This document shows, piece by piece, positions 25,688 through 36,250 of a stretch of DNA of 64,000 nucleotides. Position 1 is the first letter of the stretch; each line of letters opens with the position of its first letter. The notes under the pieces were generated by a model. The model made no database searches. It saw only the letters and a list, made by a program, of their open reading frames with translations, and was not told where the DNA came from. The position numbers and the translations under genes were made by a program. The stretch spans positions 868,001 through 932,000 of the forward strand of contig JAPEIS010000004.1 in NCBI GenBank assembly GCA_029531795.1, given 5' to 3'. Source of the DNA: Sclerotinia nivalis. Lineage: Eukaryota; Ascomycota; Leotiomycetes; Helotiales; Sclerotiniaceae.

Positions 25688-27673
25688 ATGTCCTACGATA
25701 ATTTATCATACTCGACTATGGAACCACTCTTCTTTCAAGAGAAGAGATCAAATCCTCAATGCTTCCGTCATGAGGATTTGATGGATATCGAAAATTCTTG
25801 GATGGAGAATATTGATCCACTTCTTCGTCAAGCCCAAATTGGCTCTCCAGATTTCGATTATCAACAAGATCTACCACAACAACCTTTACAAAGATTTATC
25901 ACAGAGCCAGGACGAGCTTTCTTCACTACTGATGCAACAATGACTCACTTCAATAGTTTTTCCCGGCCGTTACCCAGAGCATTCGAACCCGTTGGTGTAT
26001 TTCCTCAAGATTCTCGAACAAGAATGATATCACCTTCTCCATCCCAAGAATTATCTTCCAACTGCAGTAGTGCCCGAAGTCCAGGTACCGAAACAGATTG
26101 GTATCATGATGGACTCTATTCCTCTCATGGTCAAGATGATTATAATCTACCCATCACAACTCACACTACTCCTACTCAAAGATTCACCGATATATGGACA
26201 CAATCATTACAACCCGCTGGATATCCATGTGTTAATCTTAGCGATGTTCAAGCATTTGCTGATCCGCAAGAAATTAAATTCGAAGTCGATGAATCATATA
26301 CCGATATGGATATGCATGCCGATTATGCAATTCAAGCCTCGGAGTCTGGTAGTCATAAATTCGCTTCTCATATATTGCATTATAGAGATGAGGGGCTGGG
26401 AGCTTCGATTCGAGATGCTGCATCTCCTCAAGCAGTTTCTATGAAGGCTTCTAATAATGATAATACATCTACAACTTCTGATGCTGATGTTGATGCAGAA
26501 GGCGAAGATGTTGATGTTGATACCAATGTGGAAGTGGATAACGAAGCAGAAATCGACCCGGAATTACTTCCCCCAGATATTGACATTGAAGAAGGAGAAC
26601 CATCCGACGCAGAGTACACACCACGTCCCTCAACTCGGAACCCACGTAAACGCACCAGTACCACCAAATCCATCTCTCCCCCCAACACAAAACGCCACCG
26701 CATTTCCAAACCCTCCTCTACCTCCAAATCATCATCTAAAACCTCTCTCGGTAACCTATCATGCAAACAATGTTGCCAAACAGGATTCAAAGACACCACT
26801 ACCCTCCAACGACACATCGCCTCATCCCACACACGCGCCTTCATCTGCGTCTTCGATTTCGCCGGCTGCAACAGTACATTCGCATCGAAAAACGAATGGA
26901 AACGACACGTCTCATCTCAACATCTCAATCTACAAGCATGGGTCTGCACACTGGGTTCATGCGGGAAAGTACCGCTCTCTTCGCATTCTAGCTCCATGAG
27001 AAAAGGTCCAGAGAGAGAAATGCATATGGAGAAGATACAGAGAGGATATGAGGTTAAAGGAGCGGAGTTCAATCGCAAGGATTTGTTTACGCAGCATTTG
27101 CGTAGAATGCATGCGCCGTTTGAGGTGAAGAGGAAGGGGAAGTTGAATAGGGAGTGGGAGGAGAGGGTTAAGGGGTTGCAGAGGAGTTGTGAGAGGGTGA
27201 GGAGGGAAGCGCCGGGTCGGTTGGGCTGTCCGGTTAGAGGGTGTGGGATGGCTGGTGGTGCGACGGGGACGTGGTTTGAGGGGAAAACGTGCTGGGATGA
27301 GAGGATGGAACATTTGGGGAAACATTTGGAGAGGTTGAGTGGGAATTCGGGAACTAGTGAGCGAATGGGAACCAATACCCGCATGGAAACCGCAACCCAA
27401 CCCCAAAAAATCCACCAAGAAAACGATCCCCTCTTCCTAGAATGGGCCGTGCAGCAGAAAATTATCGAGAGGGGTCATAGGGGGGAGTGGAAACTTTGTG
27501 CGGGGACTATGGGGAGTGGGTGGGCGAGGAAGAGGTTTGTTGGGAGTGCTGAGGGTATTGATGGTAGTGTGGAGGGGGATGTAAGGGTTAAGATGGAATA
27601 TGGGGGGAGTGAGCTAGGTGGGGAGGATGAAGATGAAGATGCTGAGGGGGAGGATGAAGATGAAGATGGATAG
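25688..27673 (+). CDS. C2H2 zinc-finger protein, single exon
   Basis: Intronless, 661 residues from MSYDNLSYSTMEP. The first 350 residues are Ser/Thr/Pro/Gln-rich and probably disordered, with an acidic patch (DVDAEGEDVDVD) and a basic segment (NPRKRTSTTKS) that could be a nuclear localisation signal. C2H2 fingers start near residue 357 (CKQCCQTGFKDTTTLQRHI), then CVFDFAGCNSTFASKNEWKRH, then CTLGSCGKV with the pair in FNRKDLFTQHLRRMH, and a C-terminal module (GCPVRGCGMAGG...DERMEHLGKH). The order and wording match the neighbouring 900-residue gene, so the two belong to one fungal finger family. The extreme C-terminus is a run of Glu/Asp. Probably a nuclear DNA-binding protein; its targets cannot be told. 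Third-position composition becomes markedly G-rich after about 27090. Confidence 0.85.
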   Translation: MSYDNLSYSTMEPLFFQEKRSNPQCFRHEDLMDIENSWMENIDPLLRQAQIGSPDFDYQQDLPQQPLQRFITEPGRAFFTTDATMTHFNSFSRPLPRAFEPVGVFPQDSRTRMISPSPSQELSSNCSSARSPGTETDWYHDGLYSSHGQDDYNLPITTHTTPTQRFTDIWTQSLQPAGYPCVNLSDVQAFADPQEIKFEVDESYTDMDMHADYAIQASESGSHKFASHILHYRDEGLGASIRDAASPQAVSMKASNNDNTSTTSDADVDAEGEDVDVDTNVEVDNEAEIDPELLPPDIDIEEGEPSDAEYTPRPSTRNPRKRTSTTKSISPPNTKRHRISKPSSTSKSSSKTSLGNLSCKQCCQTGFKDTTTLQRHIASSHTRAFICVFDFAGCNSTFASKNEWKRHVSSQHLNLQAWVCTLGSCGKVPLSSHSSSMRKGPEREMHMEKIQRGYEVKGAEFNRKDLFTQHLRRMHAPFEVKRKGKLNREWEERVKGLQRSCERVRREAPGRLGCPVRGCGMAGGATGTWFEGKTCWDERMEHLGKHLERLSGNSGTSERMGTNTRMETATQPQKIHQENDPLFLEWAVQQKIIERGHRGEWKLCAGTMGSGWARKRFVGSAEGIDGSVEGDVRVKMEYGGSELGGEDEDEDAEGEDEDEDG

Positions 27674-28821
27674 ATGGGTAATGAATTTGATGTATGGAAT
27701 ACATGGATTCATGGATATTTAGGCGTGTTTTCTTTGGGGGAAGGTGGTGCATGGATATACATGAATATTCCTCTTAGCTCCTGACATTTATTTTCCTCTT
27801 TTTGTCAAGTTCTCAAGTTATTTATACAATATGTGTTCGACCTGGAATGGAATAGAATCCCCTTCCCACATTGATGTTTTGATATTGTGGCGACTTTGTA
27901 TTTTGGGGAGGGGGAGGAGGGTTTAGAAGGAAGGAAGAAATTATGAAATTAAGGGATTATAGGGATTAAGGAATGAGATGATTAAGGAATGGGATATTTT
28001 GGGATATTTTTGAAGATATGAAGTATATGATTAGGATAGACAATCTGTTTATAGATATCTAGATATAGTATGAATTTATGAAATGATCGATGGATAATGG
28101 ATAGTAGATTCTACACAATTGTTTTCTTTTTCTTCTTCTTTTCTCTTTTCTCTTTCCCTATTCCCTCTACAAAGAGGAGGAAAGGGAGGAGAAATTTAGA
28201 TCACTTTATATATTTTTTATATTTTATTTTCAATTATATTATATTATATCATTCTTCCATTCCTATCCCTTCTCTTCCCTTCCCTTCCCCTTCTTTTCCT
28301 TTCCTTCCCTTTTCTTGTCTTCCCTTTCTTTCTTCATTAGCATTAGGATTCATTAGCATTAGGATTCATTAGCTTTAGGATTCATTAGCATTAGGATTCA
28401 TCAAGATCAGAATTACGGGTAGGAGTAGTTCTTACTTATTTAAATTACAAATTGCCTGTCGCAAGCAAGCAAGCAAATATTATTTACTATTTATGTTTTA
28501 TTTGATGTTTTATTCTCAACCGGATTCGCAACCTCAATCTCAACCTCAAGTTTAATATAGAGGGTATGGATATATGAGATGAGATGAGTGTTACGTATTC
28601 AATCGCAAGTATGCATATATGATTTTGCAGTTTAGTTCGCGGGAAAAGGGAGTTGAATTTGAATTTGTATGCAAATGTACTGGTCTTGCAATGCTGTATA
28701 TATATCCATTTAGAGCATTGAAGATTCGTTCAAGTTCAAGTTAAGTCTGTAACCAAAGGGACAAGACTTTTACTACCCCTCTCTCAAAGACACTTCATGC
28801 AACACAAACCTCTCTAACCAT
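27674..28821. other. Intergenic spacer between convergent genes
   Basis: Holds the 3' ends of the zinc-finger gene (plus) and the TPR gene (minus). It contains pyrimidine-rich CTTCC/TTCCC runs (28120-28330) and the 16-bp tandem repeat listed separately. No gene seen. Confidence 0.65.
28333..28396. repeat. Four 16-bp tandem repeats
   Basis: The unit TTCATTAGCATTAGGA occurs four times head to tail, with one substitution in the third copy (CTTTAGGA). Confidence 0.94.
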
Positions 28822-30301
28822 TTATCCTCTATTGATAATCTCCGAGCTTCCAATAATCTTTGCCAGCCTCTCCTCACTCTGTGCTTCACCCTCCTTAAAT
28901 CCCATCGCACTCGATAAACTTCTCGCTTCTTCATATCTTCTCCTAGCTTCCTGAATATTTCCATCCATTTCGGCAAATTCTCCTAAATTATGTGTTGCCA
29001 CTGCACAACCTATATCACATTCTTCAGTTCTTTCTGGTGGTGATATTTTGGCGCATATTTCTAAGGATTTAGTGGCCCATGCGCGGGCATTTTTGATTTG
29101 TTGAGAACGGGATATTATGGGTTGGCCTGGTTCTGGTGGAGGATTTTGTTGGGCTAATGAGATGGAGAGATTGTTCACTGTGAAAAGTGGTTAGTCGGTG
29201 GTTTTTTGAAAATTGAAAGAGGGGACAAACTTAAAACGGCTGTGTGGCAGGTAGCGGGAGTAGATAGTGCTATAGCTTGGAGGAATAATGGTGCAGCAAG
29301 ATGGTGTTTATCTGTTGCTTCGTAATGATGTGCAAGAGCTAGGAAGACAATTAGCTTGACTCAACTTGATGACCCTGATGGAAAAACAAACTTTCAAAAG
29401 TCCCACCCATTTCTTCATCCGATAACCAAACTTCTTCTCCAGGTCTAACTCCTTCTTTTTGCCTCCTCATTTGTTCCTTCAATATAGTCTCCACGGCATA
29501 GACCAAGCTTTCTTCTGCTTTATCCGGCTGCAAAACGTATTCCCCATTGTACAAATCAGCAATTTTAACACTGATCTCTATCATCCTCCTAAGAATTCTT
29601 GTCCTCTTTCCAATATTCCTTTCCAAATCTCCCAATTGCTCCATCCATTTCCCACAATCATCTCTCATAATTTCGTATACACCAATAGCCTTATCATAGG
29701 CTTGTACCTTTTCCAATAAAACACAAACTGAGATCTTGATTCCAAGATATTCGTCGGAAAATGGATCCATACCCATATCATCGGCAACTCTAAGTGCTTC
29801 TTTATAGTATTTTATAGCGTTCTTAGGTTCAAGAGACATGTTGGTGTAATAAAGCGCTTTCCGCAGTTGCTTTGCGACAGGTTCCGGAAAGGCTTTGAAG
29901 CCATTGATTATGTATTTGTTATACCACCAATTGATATATCCTAGACAAAAAACTCCAAAACCTATGCTGAATTTACATATGCTGTATTAGCGTTGCCCTT
30001 CCAAATGGTAAATAGGATGAATATGAGGGGTAAAATACGCTATGGTAGCTCCGGTCATGCTATATGGATGTGCTTTGAAGAGTATTTTGACATTTCTCGA
30101 GAATGAACCTTTAGAAGGATTAACCTTAGGCTGTGATCGTGTCGATTGCCATCTCTGCTGTTGTGTTCGACATGATATAGGGTTTCTGGTAGCAGGTCTA
30201 TTGGGTTGTGTAGCTTGGACTCGTTGTTGACGAAGACATTGTGATGCGCGATTTGAAGGGGCAGCAGACCCAAATGAGGTTGCAAATCGTGGTTTAAACA
30301 T
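28822..30301 (-). CDS. MGR3: Mitochondrial TPR protein, probable i-AAA protease adaptor Mgr3
   Basis: Probable inner-membrane adaptor that helps the Yme1 (i-AAA) protease bind substrates. Exons on the minus strand are 30039..30301, 29392..29966, 29231..29338 and 28822..29177, with introns of 72, 53 and 53 bp, giving 433 residues. The N-terminus is Arg/Gln/Ser-rich without acidic residues, as in mitochondrial presequences. The first join creates one hydrophobic span (TGATIAIGFGVFCLGYINWW). After it come TPR-like helices: LRKALYYTN...AIKYYKEALRVADDMGMDP, and later HNLGEFAEMDGNIQEARRRYEEA. Presequence, single membrane span and TPRs match the Mgr3 layout. The TPR reading is firm; the exact orthology is inferred. 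It is divergent from the DAP1-like gene, 290 bp away. Confidence 0.72.
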
Positions 30302-30591
30302 CTTAGAAGCTGCTTCTATATAGATAGCAGAATTTAAGATGGAAATAAAAGAACAATTGACGTTGGCACAATTTCTGAAGCTTTGATCGTCTGGACTTCA
30401 TGAATTTCACATTTTCCTCCCTGCAAGACATTTCGCCTGAACTAACTAAAATACCCCTGTCTCCCGCACTGCGCTAACTAATCAATGACGCTACCCCACA
30501 TCCTCGGCAACATCATCATCCTTTTTGAATTTCTATCACATCGAAATATTTCTCTTTAACCCAACTTTATTCTCACAACTTTTCATTCAAA
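30302..30591. promoter_or_regulatory. Shared divergent promoter, MGR3-like / DAP1-like
   Basis: Only 290 bp separate the start codons of the minus-strand TPR gene (30301) and the plus-strand cytochrome b5-like gene (30592), so both promoters must lie here. The DAP1 side ends in a CT/CA-rich leader before AAAATGG. No specific factor site is claimed. Confidence 0.6.
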
Positions 30592-31168
30592 ATGGCTGGT
30601 AAATTCGAACCTAAAACTCCTGTTACTCTCAACCCACCGAAATATGATCCTATTTCAGTGGAAGAACTTGCAAAATGCAATGGTATATGTTACCGCTCTA
30701 CGATTTCCGAGAATGAAGGATTAACATGTGTAAAGGTGCTGTTAGTGATAAGTGTTATGTTGCAATTAAGGTACAATCTCGACTCTGCATGTTTCACGAT
30801 GCAATGCAGAATACTTATGGGACTTAGGGCAAAGTCTACGATGTAACTGGAAACAAAGCATATTTGCCCGGCGGTGCTTATAATGGTACTTCTTCTCGTC
30901 CCTCATTCCTCTAGTACCGTATGTTCGTTTTACTAATCTCTCTTTTCCGCCTCTAGTATTTGCCGGTCACGATGCTTCCCGCGCTTTAGCTAAAACTTCT
31001 ACCTCCGCTGCCGACGTGTCACCCAATTGGTTCGATCTTGATGATAAAGAAAAGGGTGTACTTAATGATTGGAATACATTTTTCTCGAAACGATACAATA
31101 TCGTGGGGCTAGTCGACGGGGCAGAGAATCTGGATCCAGAGGATAAGATAGAGGGTGCCTCGAGTTGA
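30592..31168 (+). CDS. DAP1: Cytochrome b5-like heme-binding protein, MAPR/Dap1 family
   Basis: Dap1 binds heme and supports P450 enzymes of sterol synthesis, notably Erg11. Exons 30592..30682, 30736..30770, 30828..30885 and 30957..31168 give 131 residues. The b5-like fold of the MAPR group is visible: the IAIKGKVYDV-type strand (here CYVAIKGKVYDVTG), then LPGGAYNVFAGHDASRALA, then the acidic helix LDDKEKGVLNDWNTFFSKRY. The conserved Tyr residues of the GGAYNVFAG region are those used for heme ligation in MAPR proteins, which lack the His pair of true cytochrome b5. No long N-terminal membrane anchor is seen, unlike animal PGRMC. Exon 2 is only 35 bp, and its upstream acceptor is AAG rather than CAG or TAG. 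Confidence 0.85.
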
Positions 31169-31989
31169 AAGGGGGCAGATGGATGGTGGAAGTTGTGAAG
31201 TTTGAACAGGCTGTGGTGGAATGGGATAGAGAATTTGATTTCACGAATTATGATCAGAGCCTGTTGGAAGGAGTATGACCGGCAGATTAAATAAGTTTTG
31301 ATTCAATCTCGCGAATAATGGCTGAAAAGTTGTAGTTTGTTATGTGTTTCTACCGGGCATTTGGACGAAGAGTCAATATCTGGTTGGATCATATAATGCA
31401 GGTACTCTGTGCGCCATTGTCACTTCAACTCGATGTTCACTTAAAACATCAGACGATATAATCAGCAACCTTGTTTGCCATGTATGCACCTCCCTCTATC
31501 CCAAATTAGCCCCTCCAAAAGAAAAACAATCAACCGCGCTTCTTAATCTACTTTTCATTCCATTCAGAAAGAAGATTATAAGATACAAAAATCTTGCCGC
31601 CCTACTGTAAGGGCGGGAGGAAAACCCACGAGAGGGTGTTTATTAAAGAACCTGGGGTGACAGTCCTAGTTGCTACGCCATGAGAGGCGCCGGTATGCTC
31701 TACTGTTGGATCTGGCGTGTTTATCAACGAAGAGCTTGTCGTAAAAGGGTTTAGTTGATAGACTGCATCCGTCTCTTTAAAGATCATGAGCTCTCACGAC
31801 CACCAAAAATGGCTGATGTGGTGTAGGAAGAATCGATTGTCATTTTTGGGGAGTATAAATAATATCATAACAGCATTCATCATCTAAGACATTCAATACT
31901 CATTGTACATACAGCCTTCCTCACCTCTTTCGAAACCTTTCCCACCTCGACCGGATCCAAGCTCCAAGTTGGAGAACAATCTCCCGGGT

Positions 31990-32045
31990 GAATAGTAGAG
32001 GCATGACAAAATTTTCAATGAGGGTTATTTAAACCTCTACTATTC
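31990..32045. repeat. Perfect 12-bp inverted repeat, possible hairpin
   Basis: GAATAGTAGAGG at 31990-32001 is mirrored by CCTCTACTATTC at 32034-32045, with a 32-base loop. It could form an RNA hairpin or be a relic of a small element. Confidence 0.8.
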
Positions 32046-32215
32046 GAATCATGCATACCACGAGAGAGAACATCGAAGAAGTTGAACAGGACTCGGAGCT
32101 CTTCATAGATATCCGGCATCTAGTCCAAAGACTCAATCTCTGGCTCACTTTCACTAGGCAATAATTGACCCACGTTCTGTAAACTATCATCATTCATGTA
32201 TCCCCTGTTTCTCAG
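32015..32215 (-). pseudogene. Coding-like remnant with an in-frame stop
   Basis: Read on the minus strand, 67 codons form one frame broken only by a TAG at 32120-32122. The parts read as LRNRGYMNDDSLQNVGQLLP... before the stop and MPDIYEELRVLFNFFDV... after it. Composition looks protein-like rather than low complexity, but no family is recognised and no start or splice sites are assigned. It could be chance. Confidence 0.25.
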
Positions 32216-34468
32216 ATTCCGCCGCTGTCAGTATATATCGATTGCTATCTGAAATACGCTGAACACTAGATGAGATGGCAGGGGTCAAGTATTAGGTAGT
32301 TAACAAAATTAGACAAATTCTATGGTTTTCTTCCATCATATCCCATTTCCACCCAAAGTTCCAGGTCGTGATTAAAGACTTTGGAGAATTATGGGCCTTG
32401 GATAACAAACAAGGAGGCGCTACGGGGATAATCTTATTCGAAGATTATTGCATTTATTTGTAAAAGCCTTTTGACTTCCGAGTCGCATGACCCTTTTCTT
32501 TCCCAGTCTAGCTCTGTCTACTTACCGGATTTACTACTTTGTAGTATCTAATCATATTGAAGTGACGAATGAGTAGATTTATTGCTCCCGAAAATGCACA
32601 GAAACAACAATGACAATAGAATACCTAGTTCTGATACACGAATTACTTAAAGTCTACTCTCAAAAACAGCAATAAAGCCCAACATCCAACGCTTCATCTC
32701 CTCCGAGAAAGGCCAATTGTTTACTCCCCAATTACCCCCTTTACTTCCAAGACTTCCGCCTGTTTTTAAACTTTATTCGCCATCCTTCAACAAAACTCTT
32801 AACTCCCCGACCACAATGAAAATATTCACCTCTTAGGCCTAAAATCCTCATTGCATACGCGCGACGTTCTACAAACCGCGCTTCATGTAGAAATCACACT
32901 TTCACTCAATTCAAATCACATTCAAAATCTCACATACATACATACATATTCGTATTCGTATTCTCTCCCTAAATCCCCTATCATCCTACCAAAAGACCTA
33001 GTGAATACACAGTAGATATACTCCTGCCATGGATACCAACGCGATCAATTTCTTTAATAGAAACACAAGCATATCCAAGGTACAAACAGCACAAAATCCT
33101 AGCCATCACCAGAACTTCCAAAGAGAAGTATTCGCTAACGCATCTACTCCTTACCAAAAAAGCGAAAAAAGAAAAGAAAAGCACATGCTCAGATATATAG
33201 CTTGATTATTCATCAACAACGCGCCCACAAATCAAAACAGAACATAACAAAATCCATAATTTCCCCCCCCGCCCCCTCCCAACACCCACCAAAAAATCCT
33301 ATCATCTCATCAGCATATAATCCTTCCCCTACCCTACCCTACTCTACCCCAGCATTACATTACATCATACATAAATTCTAGCCGAATACGCAACACTAAC
33401 CTCACCAACCTCACTAACTTCACGAACTTCACTCTTATGGAAATAGAACAGGCTACCTCCAATTTCAATTTTCCAATTTTTCCAATACGAACCAACGTAT
33501 CTACATACTATAACAATAGCCAAAAAAAAAGCTAAACGCAACTTCGCACCTAAGCTACTTACTTACATGTAAGTTTTGCGACATTTCCTCTACAAGTCCT
33601 ACTTCAAATCCCGCATCAAATACACAAGCGCCGGAGATCTCTCCTCGTCCTACCCATAGCATCGTACCTAGCACGCTTAAGTGAGATCGATGTCAAAAGC
33701 GATGTCTGCTTCTCGACCACCGATTTTCCCTTTCAAGCGGCGTTAGTAGACAGATATATGATTACATATCTACCTCTCATATCCCCGCTTCGCTTCGCTT
33801 CCTAATATTTTTTATAAGGCTACTAGCCTGGTTAGAAGTGTTGTGTCGATGTTAGATGGATAGATAGATAGGAAGTATGTAAAACACATCGTGTACATGA
33901 CGAATCGAAGTTTTACCTTTAAATCACTTATCAAGGTTTCATATAGAATAACTTTTTTGTACCGCATCCCATCAGCAGAAACGTTGATCCGTGAAAAGCT
34001 TCAACCGAGGGAAATCAAGCAAGAAATTTTAGGCAATTTTTATATCTCCTTAAACATTTTCCGAAACTAATAGCCAGAAAGTAGGCTATCCATCAAATCC
34101 CACTACAACCCCATCATCACCAAATTCCTTTACGCCTTCCCAACTCCTCAGACCGTAAATAAAAAAATAGCCCAAATAAAATATCCCGAATCAACCACGC
34201 CTCAAACGCCTTCCAAATGCATCTCGAACTAGAGAAGACCATGTTGGCACAATTGAGGATAGACGAAATCAAGGAAGCGAGTGAAAATGAATGCAAACCT
34301 CCAACTCGCATGGCTAAGTATATGACACCGAGTCCCACAAACGATTCGCTCAAAAACCACGTACCACCGAAAAGTAATATCCAAAGATGGTGACCATAAA
34401 TAGACGTTCCATTTGTGCTATGCAAGGATCTTCATATCTTGCGGAGAGCCAATGATTGCAGAAAATGA

Positions 34469-35602
34469 TCATTTTTTCAATACGGCATCGTACATTGTGA
34501 CCAGTATTCCGATCCCGGTTCCAACAAGTATGCTCTGGTAACCCCCATAAAGTGCCGAATTAATTCTGGCCACTTGTTCAAGATCTACGAGGCCGCCAAG
34601 AGTTGCATCTTGGCCGTAGACTATGAATGTTACGAGTCCTTTTACGATATTGAATGTCAATGGATCAAACGAATATCGTTTGGTTCGCGTGCTAGGTTTA
34701 CTTGTCAAGTTGAAAAAGTATGCCCCAAACAATGGCAGCAAGAGACTTGTGGATAACCACAAGGCGAAAGGACCCCAAAACGATGTGGTCAATAAGAGGA
34801 ACAAATCCGGAATTTTTACCGCGTATTCGGAGGTAGTAAGGAAATTAATCGGGGGAATTGTGAATGCGTATTTGTTCTCCAAAAGCTCTGGCTGAAGTTG
34901 TAACGCCTCTGATAGTAGCATAACGAACTCGAGGGCCACAACATTTGATATAGTTTCACGGGCAGTCTCCACAGCTTCGACGACACCCAAGTCCTTGTAG
35001 TATTCATTTGCTTTTGCGCGTAAAACTGCTGTGCGGCGATCGATAACATCTGCGACAACGGCCGGAGATGGTGGAAGAGGGACATTTGATGCAAACCCAA
35101 GAGCGCTAGCTTGAGGAGTTCGTGTAAGAGCCATAGTAGAGCGCGCGATTGCTCGCTCGGATTCTGAATCGTCACTACAAAAGTGTTAGTAACTTTTAAC
35201 AGAGGAACGCGCTGGGCGCGTCGCAACACCTACGTAGTTTGATTCCCGACCTCGGAAATTTCAGACGCAAGTCTAGTCCTGCGTCTCAGCGATCTTTTCG
35301 TATCCATCTCGTCGTGGGTAGAAGGTTCCTTCTTTACAGGTGAGGCACCGGATCTTCTGTTATAATATGGTATGAGTCGTGTTTCGTTGGCTAGTTGCGA
35401 TTCATTCTCAACCAGGTAATCCTCGAGCGCAAGCTCAAGTTCTGTCTTCTTAATACCATCAATACTGAGAGAGATGTTAGTGGTTTTATTGAAAAGTTGA
35501 TGAGATATGTGGTGTCTCATACTACTTAAGTCCAATCGAATCCGCAAGCTCCATCAAATCCCCCTTTCGTTGCGCCTTGATCCAATTTGCTACCCCGGAC
35601 AT
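34469..35602 (-). CDS. HeH/SAP-like N-terminal motif plus multi-pass membrane protein
   Basis: Exons on the minus strand are 35526..35602, 35234..35464 and 34469..35174, with introns of 61 and 59 bp, giving 337 residues. The start MSGVANWIKAQRKGDLMELA and the joined continuation DSIGLNIDGIKKTELELALEDYL form a helix-extension-helix (SAP/LEM-like) motif of about 45 residues, a DNA- or chromatin-binding fold found in inner nuclear membrane proteins such as Src1/Heh. A basic linker follows (DTKRSLRRRTRLASE). The C-terminal half has hydrophobic spans: IPDLFLLLTTSFWGPFALWL, then a LLLPLFGAYFF stretch, a FNIVKGLVTFIVYG segment and SILVGTGIGILVTMY. A chromatin-tethering protein of the nuclear envelope is inferred. 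It is not a classic Src1/Heh2, which has its conserved MSC domain after the membrane span. Confidence 0.75.
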
Positions 35603-36250
35603 GGTGATATATATTGTCTACTAAATGCGATCACGATTATTATGTTTTGATAAGGTGTCTGAGGGAGAGTGCGGGGATCTATGTGTGCCTTTTGCGGTTC
35701 TCGTGCGAAGTTTGAGTAAATAGTGTGGGGGAAGGAATCGCGTAGCATGTCAACAAAACAAGCGCTAGAGATTCACGTGACTGCTCTGAATTGACAAGAG
35801 CTAATCCAAACTAGAGCTGTTGATATCGTCGTGCGTTGATGAGTCTGTATTTAAAAGTGGTTTAAGATCTTTGAATTTTTCAGCAAATCTTCTTTATGCA
35901 AGGCTGTCTTTGCCGTTGTCATGGGAGATTCAAGTATAAATAGTCGAGTCCTGGGAAGGAATGTGCGTATTCTAGAACCTGCTGGGAACAGGTATGCACC
36001 GTAAGACTGAGTAACCTAGTAATGCAAACATCATTCTCAGTCATCTCTTTATTTACAATCCCGCCTACCATACAATAAAATTGATGCCATATAGTAATTA
36101 ATGATAAAAAGATGACGTTTCATCACAATCTTTGGACGGTACAAAGATTGTGTACATGGGTTAATTGACATTGAGATCTTTTTCTTTTCATCCTTGACCG
36201 TCCTATCAAACAATGATCATCAGGCAGTCTGGTATCATGTAGGTAAAGTA
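35603..36250. other. Intergenic region, promoter of the HeH-like gene
   Basis: Separates two minus-strand genes. It holds the promoter of the HeH-like gene (left) and the 3' UTR and terminator of the P450 gene (right, with an AATAAA-like TTATT cluster on the minus strand near 36070-36110). No gene seen. Confidence 0.6.

Larger units (their letters stand above)
31169..34468. other. Gene-poor spacer (3.3 kb)
   Basis: No intact gene supported. It contains a coding-like minus-strand remnant with one internal stop (32015-32215) and a 12-bp inverted repeat (31990-32045). Long AC/CT-rich low-complexity sequence (32640-33500) follows, with runs of C at 33267-33290. An open frame at 34117-34425 (minus) looks hydrophobic but has no ATG near its beginning. 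Confidence 0.55.

Noticed and set aside
34117..34425. Minus-strand hydrophobic open frame of about 100 codons below the HeH-like gene
   Set aside because: No ATG near the start, a stop directly upstream, and no splice route from a neighbouring gene was found.
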